This document shows positions 1 through 5,049 of a stretch of DNA of 5,049 bases, in pieces. The notes beneath the pieces are model-generated. The model worked only from the letters and a program-made list of their open reading frames with translations, searched no databases and was not told the origin of the DNA. A program made the position numbers and the translations under genes. Within the stretch, counting starts at the first letter, position 1. Each line of letters begins with the position of its first letter. The stretch comes from Actinomycetota bacterium (GTDB lineage Bacteria; Actinomycetota; Acidimicrobiia; Acidimicrobiales; SZUA-35), in NCBI GenBank assembly GCA_027730885.1, contig JAQCHM010000273.1:1-5049 (forward strand), written 5' to 3'.

Positions 1-62
1 CCCCACCCGCGCCTCGGCTCGCCTCGGGCCGACACGACCAGCCAGTCGGGAAGGATCAGCAT
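1..62 (-). CDS. Amidohydrolase-like protein, N-terminal fragment (cut by window edge)
   Basis: The minus strand opens with ATG at 62-60, sharing its A with the TGA stop of the preceding molybdenum-subunit gene (TGATG junction), and stays open for the 20 complete codons visible. The peptide begins MLILPDWLVV and continues SARGEPRRGW. A short hydrophobic strand, then a polar turn leading into a Gly-Trp, resembles the first beta strands of metal-dependent amidohydrolases, which usually run 'll-x-d-w-l-v...g-x-p-...-g-x-v'. No metal-binding HxH motif can be seen because it would lie beyond the edge. No clear Shine-Dalgarno precedes the ATG, so translation is probably coupled to the upstream gene. 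In E. coli the fused molybdenum subunit xdhD lies close to ssnA, a zinc-type aminohydrolase whose protein also begins MLIL as I recall, so an SsnA-like or purine-deaminase-like enzyme fits. The reading frame is well supported by the junction; the family call is tentative. Confidence 0.5.
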   Translation of the reverse strand, partial: MLILPDWLVVSARGEPRRGW

Positions 63-3001
63 CAGGCCCGCGGCTGCAGGGTCTGCTCCTGCATTGCCCG
101 CCACACCCGCCCGGGCGTGAATGGCAGGTCGTTGATCGCTACTCCGGTGCAATCGAGGATGGCGTTGCGGATGGCCGGGGCCACACCGTCCTTCGGGATC
201 TCGGCGACGGCCTTGGCCCCGAACGGGCCCGAGTCCTCCATGGTCTGCACCAGGTAGACCTCGGTCTCGGGAACCTCGTCGGCCCGGTAGATCTTGTACG
301 GGCCGAGCTCGGCGTTGAGCATCCGACCGTTGTCGTCGAACGCGTACTCCTCGCAGTGGCCGTACCCCAATGCTTGCAGCATGCCACCCTCGACCTGGCC
401 CGACGCGGTGATGGGGTTGATGGCCACGCCGCAGTCGACGGCCATCACCATCTTGACGACCGTCACCTGTCCGGTGGTCACGTCGACCTCGATCTCGACG
501 AACTGGGCTGCGAACGGCGGCGGGCACTCCGGGGACACGTAGGAGGCGGTGCCCATGATCTGCTCCTGGTCGTTCAGGTGGAGCGAGTCGAGGGCGATGT
601 CTTCGAGGGACACCGACTCGCCGTTGGGGGCCCAGGCCCGCTTGTCCCGGAGTTCGATGGAACACGGCTCGGTCACCCCGAGGAGCTTGGCCGCGCGTTC
701 CTTGATGCGGTCACGGACCTTCTCTGCCGCCAGCTTGGCCGCGGTGCCCGAGATGTAGGTGGTGGACGATGCATACGCTCCGGTGTCGAACGGGGTGACG
801 TCGGTGTCGGAGGAGTACACCTTGATGTCGTCGAGCGCGACACCGAGAACCTCGGCCGCGATCTGGCCGATGACGGTGTCGGCGCCTGTTCCGAGATCGG
901 TGGCGCCGATGAGCATGTTGAACGAGCCGTCGTCGTTGATCTTGATGGAGCATCCGCCCATGTCGAGGAACGGGATGGCCGTGCCGTGCATGCAGAAGGC
1001 GAAGCCGAGACCGCGTCGGAGCTGCGGCTGGTCGGGGGGAGCGACCCAGCTGGGGTCCTCCCGGCGGTGCCAGCCGATGGCCCGCTTGCCCTGCGCAACG
1101 CACTCTTCGATGCCGCTCGACATGACGATCGGGTACGAGTCGAGCTCACCTTCGATGGCCGAGGTCTCACCGAGATGGGGTGCGATGTTCAGCTCGTCGC
1201 CGACCTTCACCCAGTTCTGTCGCTTGAACTCGATGGGGTCCCGCCCGAGCGCACGGGCGATGTCCTCCATGTGGGCCTCGAGCGCGAACTCGGCCTGGGG
1301 TGCGCCGTACCCGCGGTACGCGCCGGGCACCGGAATGTTGGTATAGACGACGTCGCAGTCGAATTCCTTGTTCGGGCAGTTGTAGGAGGTGAGCCCCCGA
1401 AGGCCGGTAACAGTCTGCACGGTGTACGCGTGGGTCCCGTAGGGCCCGGTGTTGCCGACGAGGCGCAGCTTCTGGGCGACCAAATTGCCGTCGGCATCCA
1501 CTCCGGTCTTGAAGGTCAGGGTCTGTGGGTGACGGGTGCGTGAAGACATGAACTCTTCTTCACGGGAGAGTTCAAGCTTCACCGGCCGACGCGTCGCGAT
1601 CGCCAGGTGGGACACGATGTCCTCGATCAGCATCTCCTGCTTGGCCCCGAACCCTCCGCCGATTCGGGGCTTGATGACCCGAACGTCCTTGATCTCCCGG
1701 CCGACAAGGGGCGCCAGCATCCGACGGGCGTGGAACGGGACCTGGGTGGCGGTCCGAACCACCAGCCGTTCATCGCTGTCGAGCCAAGCGACCGAGATGT
1801 GGTTCTCGATGGGCACCTGCTGCACCTGGTGGACCCGGAAGGTCTGCTCGAAGACATGGGCCGATTCGGCGAAGCCGGCCTCGACGTTGCCTCGCTTGGC
1901 CGCGATGTGGTGAACGATGTTGCGAGACGCATCGTGGATGTGTTCGGTGTCGTCCTCGTCGTGGATCACCGGCGCGCCCGGCAGCATGGCTTCGAGTTCG
2001 TCGAAGACCGCCGGCAGGACCTCGTAGGTGACCTCGATGAGGCGCAGCGCCTGCTCGGCGATGTCGGCGGTGTCGGCTGCGACCGCGGCGACGCGATCAC
2101 CGACGTGACGCACCTTGTCGTCGAAGCTCACCTGGTCGTGGGGGTGGGGGTTCGGATAGCTCTGCCCACCTGACGCGTACTTGATGCGCGGGGTGTTCTT
2201 GTAGTGGATGACGGCGTGCACGCCAGGGAGTGCCCGGGCCTGCGAGTCGTCGATGTCGAGGATGCGGGCGTGAGCGTGCGGCGAGCGCAGCACCTTCGCC
2301 TCGAGCTGACCCCGCTCGACGAAGTCGTCGGTGAACGCCGGGTTACCCTTGACCAGCTTGACCGCGTCCACCTTGATCTCAGGCTTACCCACGACCGACA
2401 TCTCGGGGACGTCCCAGCTGGGGATGAGGCGAGGGACCGCGGTCGACGCTGCCGGTGAAACGTCGTCGGGGTCGACGTCGACGGCGTGGACCCCATCGGT
2501 CATCGGCGTGAGGATGAGTGGCCCGAAGGGCTCGGTGGCTTCGCCTCGCATCACCGCCGCGGCCCGCTTGACCGCCTCGACCGGCTTCACGTACGCCGTC
2601 TCCCGGTCGAGAATGCCCGACAGCATGTCGCGGATCTCGGCCTCGGTCGGATTGGGGTTGCGTTCGAGCAGTGCCCGGGTCCCCAGCATGGCAGCGGGCG
2701 TGCTGTAGCCCGACTGCATGGCGCCGGTGGCCACGAACGCGGCCTGGATGGGGTCGAGATCAGCCTGGTTGTAGGCCTCGATCGTGACGACGGAGTGCCC
2801 ATCGGCTTGAACCGCGAGCAGACAGTCGGTGTTGACCAGGCGACCGTCGATCAGGACTGCCGAGGCGCCCGTCTCACCCGTGTCGGAACCGAACCGGACC
2901 GAGGTGAAGCCCTCTCGGCGCAGGACTGCGAGAAGCGTGTCACCCGGCGCGGCTGCCACTTCCCGGGTCACCCCATTGATGGTCAGCGAGATGGTCGTCA
3001 T
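62..3001 (-). CDS. xdhD: Xanthine dehydrogenase-family molybdopterin-binding subunit fused to a cysteine-less [2Fe-2S]-type domain (XdhD-like)
   Basis: This is the catalytic subunit of a cytoplasmic molybdenum hydroxylase, the family that hydroxylates purines, N-heterocycles or aldehydes with oxygen from water. It has 979 residues, close to E. coli XdhD (956). Residues 1-80 resemble a plant-type ferredoxin fold and 82-150 the helical second [2Fe-2S] domain, but every expected ligand cysteine is replaced (S39, T44, S47, D59; S97, S100, D132, E134). The molybdopterin part starts near residue 200. It shows SPHAHARI at 240-247, IGGGFGAK at 447-454, GAYRGYGAPQ at 560-569 (R563 aligns with bovine XDH Arg880), TDLGTGADT at 701-709, FDTGAYASST at 738-747 and FGAKAVAE at 927-934, where E934 is the predicted base (Glu1261 in bovine XDH). 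GTG instead of GQG and KAVAE instead of KGVGE suggest the XdhD branch rather than classic XdhB. The ATG overlaps the upstream FAD-subunit stop (ATGA) and follows AGGAG at 5 bases. Substrate unknown; a purine or related heterocycle is likely. Confidence 0.9.
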   Translation of the reverse strand: MTTISLTINGVTREVAAAPGDTLLAVLRREGFTSVRFGSDTGETGASAVLIDGRLVNTDCLLAVQADGHSVVTIEAYNQADLDPIQAAFVATGAMQSGYSTPAAMLGTRALLERNPNPTEAEIRDMLSGILDRETAYVKPVEAVKRAAAVMRGEATEPFGPLILTPMTDGVHAVDVDPDDVSPAASTAVPRLIPSWDVPEMSVVGKPEIKVDAVKLVKGNPAFTDDFVERGQLEAKVLRSPHAHARILDIDDSQARALPGVHAVIHYKNTPRIKYASGGQSYPNPHPHDQVSFDDKVRHVGDRVAAVAADTADIAEQALRLIEVTYEVLPAVFDELEAMLPGAPVIHDEDDTEHIHDASRNIVHHIAAKRGNVEAGFAESAHVFEQTFRVHQVQQVPIENHISVAWLDSDERLVVRTATQVPFHARRMLAPLVGREIKDVRVIKPRIGGGFGAKQEMLIEDIVSHLAIATRRPVKLELSREEEFMSSRTRHPQTLTFKTGVDADGNLVAQKLRLVGNTGPYGTHAYTVQTVTGLRGLTSYNCPNKEFDCDVVYTNIPVPGAYRGYGAPQAEFALEAHMEDIARALGRDPIEFKRQNWVKVGDELNIAPHLGETSAIEGELDSYPIVMSSGIEECVAQGKRAIGWHRREDPSWVAPPDQPQLRRGLGFAFCMHGTAIPFLDMGGCSIKINDDGSFNMLIGATDLGTGADTVIGQIAAEVLGVALDDIKVYSSDTDVTPFDTGAYASSTTYISGTAAKLAAEKVRDRIKERAAKLLGVTEPCSIELRDKRAWAPNGESVSLEDIALDSLHLNDQEQIMGTASYVSPECPPPFAAQFVEIEVDVTTGQVTVVKMVMAVDCGVAINPITASGQVEGGMLQALGYGHCEEYAFDDNGRMLNAELGPYKIYRADEVPETEVYLVQTMEDSGPFGAKAVAEIPKDGVAPAIRNAILDCTGVAINDLPFTPGRVWRAMQEQTLQPRA

Positions 3002-3732
3002 GACAGCTCCTGTACGACTCGTGCCGCCAAAGTCGACGCCAGGTGGAGGCGATAGTCCGATGATCCGCGGAAGTCCGATGGAGGTTCGAGACCTGCCGTG
3101 GGATCAGTGGGATCGACCAGAACGGGAGTCGCAGCGACGCCGGTCAGTGCGAGCCGGATTCCGCTCGGGGTACGGCGCCCGACAGCGGCAACGATCGGCA
3201 CGTCGGCCGGTGTACGGCCGGTGACGGCGAGAGTGCCGGCCCCTTCGGTTTCCATCGAGACGACGGTGACGATGCCCACCGGTCGGCTGTCCAGGTAGTC
3301 GGCAAGCGATCGATCAGCAGCCCCGTGAAGGCCAACCGCGGCGTCGTGCACCAGCAGTCCGGCCAACAGGACGCTGTCCGCCGCGGTTACCGACCCTGCG
3401 GCGCCCACGGTCCCCCCAATGGTCGCAGCGTTGCGGAGCGCGCTCGGAAGCTCTCGCCGACAGAGATCAGCCAGCAGCGCGGGGACGCGAGCATCGACCA
3501 TCAGATCGCCCAGGCGGGCCATGGCCCCCAGGTTCAACCGGTCACCGTCGACTCCGAGGGTGTCGAGCCCGAGTGCCTGAAGGTCGATGAACGTCGCACC
3601 GGCATCGGGGTTCCTACGGACCGCAGGGACGATCAGCGTTCCGCCGGCCAACAGGGCATGCTCCGGATTCGACAACAGTGCCCAGGCGTCTTCGAGACTC
3701 TGAGGACGGTGATAGGCCAACACGCTCGGCAC
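2998..3732 (-). CDS. ygfM: FAD-binding subunit of the molybdenum hydroxylase (YgfM/CoxM-like)
   Basis: A 244-residue member of the FAD-binding subunit family of molybdenum hydroxylases (CoxM/XdhA-FAD type), which passes electrons from the iron-sulfur or molybdenum centre to an acceptor. Visible signatures are the start PSVLAYHRPQSLEDA, the first FAD loop LLAGGT (27-32), LNLGAMARLGDL (66-77), the second FAD motif NAATIGGTVG (101-110) ending in AADS (117-120), and the C-terminal-domain signature FRGSSDYRLHLASTLAARV (221-239). It is shorter than the usual 270-300 residues but similar to E. coli YgfM (259), the partner of XdhD. The start is GTG at 3732-3730, preceded by AGGAAGGAG with a 7-base gap. 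No ATG exists in frame until 4866, which would lie inside the antisense of the divergent gene. Its stop overlaps the next ATG by 4 bases. The usual Asp after GGT is Leu33 and the usual Asn after TIGG is Thr108, so FAD contacts may differ. Confidence 0.9.
   Translation of the reverse strand: MPSVLAYHRPQSLEDAWALLSNPEHALLAGGTLIVPAVRRNPDAGATFIDLQALGLDTLGVDGDRLNLGAMARLGDLMVDARVPALLADLCRRELPSALRNAATIGGTVGAAGSVTAADSVLLAGLLVHDAAVGLHGAADRSLADYLDSRPVGIVTVVSMETEGAGTLAVTGRTPADVPIVAAVGRRTPSGIRLALTGVAATPVLVDPTDPTAGLEPPSDFRGSSDYRLHLASTLAARVVQELS
3007..3011 (-). promoter_or_regulatory. Ribosome binding site for the molybdenum subunit, inside the FAD-subunit coding end
   Basis: AGGAG on the minus strand lies 5 bases before the ATG at 3001-2999 and within the last codons (Gln-Glu-Leu-Ser) of the FAD subunit. 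The ATGA stop/start overlap implies translational coupling, giving matched amounts of two subunits of one enzyme. Confidence 0.75.
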
Positions 3733-3739
3733 AGCCAAG

Positions 3740-3748
3740 CTCCTTCCT
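3740..3748 (-). promoter_or_regulatory. Ribosome binding site for the FAD subunit (decides a GTG start)
   Basis: The minus strand reads AGGAAGGAG, an extended Shine-Dalgarno match, followed by 7 bases (CTTGGCT) and GTG. It fixes the start of the FAD subunit at 3732 and rules out the long open frame that continues upstream without an ATG until 4866. Confidence 0.8.
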
Positions 3749-3783
3749 GGAACCAACTGCTCCGAGGATACGCCGTCGGCCGA

Positions 3784-3811
3784 GCCCGAGTTGGTGCCCG
3801 AGCTATCGGGC
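3784..3811. repeat. Short direct repeat plus inverted repeat, possible operator
   Basis: GCCCGAG occurs at 3784-3790 and again at 3796-3802, a 12-base period. The second copy also forms the left arm of an inverted repeat: GCCCGA (3796-3801), a 4-base spacer GCTA, then TCGGGC (3806-3811). The arms are perfect over 6 bases. In a divergent promoter region such symmetry may bind a regulator, or it could form a small hairpin in either leader. GC-rich DNA produces short repeats by chance, so the function is a guess. Confidence 0.35.
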
Positions 3812-3852
3812 CCTTCGCCTCGTTGAGTGGCACAATCGGGGGTGGCCGAATC

Positions 3853-3857
3853 AGGGA
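3853..3857 (+). promoter_or_regulatory. Ribosome binding site for the Rieske oxygenase (decides a GTG start)
   Basis: AGGGA is followed by 7 bases (CCCGCCG) and GTG at 3865. It is the only purine-rich stretch at proper spacing before an in-frame start upstream of the conserved GYWDPEIV and LLRRYWHP residues. Confidence 0.6.
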
Positions 3858-3864
3858 CCCGCCG

Positions 3865-5049
3865 GTGAACGGCGACGGACGAGCCTTCGGGCGCGCGAGA
3901 GGGTACTGGGACCCCGAAATCGTCGAAGTCGACGCGGGAACTCCGGCCGGTGAGTTGCTGCGTCGCTACTGGCACCCCATCGCCCGTTCGAGCGAGGCGA
4001 CCGACCTGCCCAGGACGGTGAAGCTGCTGGGCGAGGAACTCATCCTGTATCGGGACAAGTCGGGAACGGTCGGTCTGCTCGAACCCCGGTGCTGTCATCG
4101 TGGTACAACCCTTTACTTCGGCCAGGTCGAGGACAACGGGATTCGCTGCCCCTACCACGGCTGGCTCTTCGACGCAGACGGCACCTGCCTCGATCAGCCG
4201 TGCGAGCCCGACCGTGGCCGGAACAAGTCGTCCTACCGCCAGCCCTGGTATCCGGTCCGCGAATACCACGGCCTGATCTTCGCCTACCTCGGTCCCGCCG
4301 ATCGGCAGCCGGTGTTCCCTCGCTACGACATCCTCGAGGACCTCGGCGATGACGAAGAGGTCGTCGTCGACGACCACTTCGCGTTCGGCGGTCCCACGGA
4401 AGCCCCTTGCAACTGGTTCCAGACCCACGAGAACGTGATGGACCCCTATCACGTGTTCATCCTGCACAACGCCATCAGCGGCCCTCAGTTCGATCCGCGC
4501 CTCGAGATCTGGCCCACGATCAGTTGGGAGCGCCACGCCTGGGGAATTACCTCGACCCAGGATCGCACCCTCGAGGACGGCACGACACTTCACCGGGTGA
4601 CCGAAGCCCGTTTCCCCACCATCCGGGTCATCGCCACCCCGACGCTGTCCGTGCTCGGGAAGACCAACAACCTGTCGTGGGCCGTGCCGGTCGACGCAAC
4701 CACCACCCACGTGTACGCGTTGCTTCGCAAGCTCAAGGGCGGACCGCAGCAGGGGCTTCCGGTCTACGGCGGCGACAAGAGCTGGTTCGACCTCGACGCC
4801 GAAGGCCATCAGCGCTACCCCGGCGATTACGAGACCCAGGTGGGGCAAGGCCCCATCACGCTGCACTCCAAGGAACGGTTGGCCTCGACCGACCGAGGCG
4901 TGTCAATGGTGCGGCGACAATTCAAGGAGCAGGTTGCGATCGTCGCCGCGGGCGGCGATCCGATCGGTGTGTGGTTCGAGAAGGACGAAGTTGACGGGCC
5001 GGTGATCGTCGAAGTGGTGGCCGGCAATTACATCGTGCCAGGCAACTAC
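3865..5049 (+). CDS. Rieske [2Fe-2S] non-haem iron oxygenase alpha subunit (3'-truncated by window edge)
   Basis: The first 395 residues of a ring-hydroxylating or demethylating Rieske oxygenase of the phthalate-dioxygenase/VanA-like alpha-subunit group; the frame is open to the edge. It would use electrons from a separate reductase to activate O2 for hydroxylation or oxidative demethylation. The Rieske motif is complete: C76-C77-H78, 16 residues, then C95-P-Y-H98. The mononuclear iron motif is D193-P-Y-H196-V-F-I-L-H201 (DxxHxxxxH) in the context THENVMDPYH. A likely third ligand is D321 in GDYETQVGQGP, followed by the family's E-R-L-x-S-T-D-R-G-V and MVRRQF stretch (337-353). GTG 3865-3867 is chosen because AGGGA precedes it at 7 bases and it places the conserved GELLRRYWHPIA at residues 29-40. 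TTG at 3823 is an in-frame alternative without a ribosome site. No reductase gene is visible. It diverges from the molybdenum hydroxylase operon, suggesting a shared pathway. Substrate unknown. Confidence 0.9.
   Translation, partial: MNGDGRAFGRARGYWDPEIVEVDAGTPAGELLRRYWHPIARSSEATDLPRTVKLLGEELILYRDKSGTVGLLEPRCCHRGTTLYFGQVEDNGIRCPYHGWLFDADGTCLDQPCEPDRGRNKSSYRQPWYPVREYHGLIFAYLGPADRQPVFPRYDILEDLGDDEEVVVDDHFAFGGPTEAPCNWFQTHENVMDPYHVFILHNAISGPQFDPRLEIWPTISWERHAWGITSTQDRTLEDGTTLHRVTEARFPTIRVIATPTLSVLGKTNNLSWAVPVDATTTHVYALLRKLKGGPQQGLPVYGGDKSWFDLDAEGHQRYPGDYETQVGQGPITLHSKERLASTDRGVSMVRRQFKEQVAIVAAGGDPIGVWFEKDEVDGPVIVEVVAGNYIVPGNY

Larger units (their letters stand above)
3733..3864. promoter_or_regulatory. 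Divergent promoter/control region between the oxygenase gene and the molybdenum hydroxylase operon
   Basis: These 132 bases separate two divergent starts and must hold promoters for both units. On the minus strand a TATCCT hexamer (3770-3765) sits where a -10 box would give a leader of about 25 bases to the GTG at 3732, but no good -35 lies 17-18 bases upstream. On the plus strand TTGAGT (3823-3828) could be a -35, but any -10 after it (around 3846-3852) is poor and would leave almost no leader. The repeats at 3784-3811 lie between the two and are the best operator candidate. The region's role is inferred from gene orientation; the individual boxes are weak. Confidence 0.45.

Noticed and set aside
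356..1543. A 395-codon plus-strand open frame
   Set aside because: It is antisense to the molybdopterin domain, has low-complexity Gly/Val/Asp/Arg composition with no recognisable motif, and reflects GC-rich third positions of the true gene.
1607..2173. A 188-codon plus-strand open frame
   Set aside because: It is antisense to the conserved central part of the molybdenum subunit; no domain or ribosome site supports it.
2822..2824. Cys60 as a surviving iron-sulfur ligand
   Set aside because: Aligning the following AVQADG with the family puts the normal cysteine at D59; C60 is one residue off, and its three partner ligands are gone.
3678..3953. A small plus-strand frame covering the intergenic region
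   Set aside because: It is Arg/Pro/Ser-rich, overlaps both true starts in other frames and has no recognisable motif.
2998..4866. A 622-codon minus-strand open frame that would extend the FAD subunit far upstream
   Set aside because: The extension runs antisense to the Rieske oxygenase, whose complete Rieske and iron motifs are on the plus strand. The family homology begins at PSVLAYHRP, and a strong Shine-Dalgarno marks GTG 3732.
4891..4893. Asp343 (STDRGV) as the third iron ligand of the oxygenase
   Set aside because: It is conserved in the family, but D321 in GDYETQ lies closer to the spacing of the ligand aspartate in dicamba monooxygenase (about 120 residues after the second histidine here, about 129 there). 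The choice remains uncertain without a structure.
4407..4994. A 195-codon plus-strand frame inside the oxygenase gene
   Set aside because: It is an out-of-frame shadow rich in Arg/Pro/His; the oxygenase frame at the same place carries DxxHxxxxH and continuous family similarity.

Overview
The window is GC-rich DNA whose codons mostly end in G or C. It looks like a high-GC bacterium, perhaps an actinobacterium, but nothing in 5 kb fixes the lineage. There are no RNA genes, insertion sequences or CRISPR repeats. The coding density and tight gene junctions are those of ordinary chromosome.

Layout: two transcription units diverge from a 132-base intergenic region (3733-3864). Leftwards (minus strand) runs a tightly coupled operon. 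It starts with a short FAD-binding subunit of the xanthine dehydrogenase family (2998-3732, GTG start). Next is a 979-residue fusion of a [2Fe-2S]-type domain to a molybdopterin-binding catalytic domain (62-3001, joined by a 4-base ATGA overlap). Last is the first 20 codons of a third gene (1-62, sharing one base with the preceding stop), whose N-terminus looks like an amidohydrolase. Rightwards (plus strand) is the first 395 codons of a Rieske non-haem iron oxygenase alpha subunit (3865 to beyond 5049).

The leftward genes match the E. coli ygfM-xdhD pair: a short separate FAD subunit plus a fused Fe-S/molybdenum subunit of about 960 residues, with the amidohydrolase gene ssnA nearby. In E. 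coli this locus is tied to purine or hypoxanthine oxidation and has been linked by comparative genomics to selenium-dependent molybdenum hydroxylases. A molybdenum hydroxylase, an amidohydrolase and a divergent Rieske oxygenase together would suit stepwise oxidation and hydrolysis of a nitrogen heterocycle. The substrate cannot be read from the sequence.

The most striking observation is that the N-terminal ferredoxin-like domain of the molybdenum subunit keeps its fold signatures while all eight expected cluster-ligand cysteines are replaced by Ser, Thr, Asp or Glu. Electrons from the molybdenum centre would therefore need another route to an acceptor.
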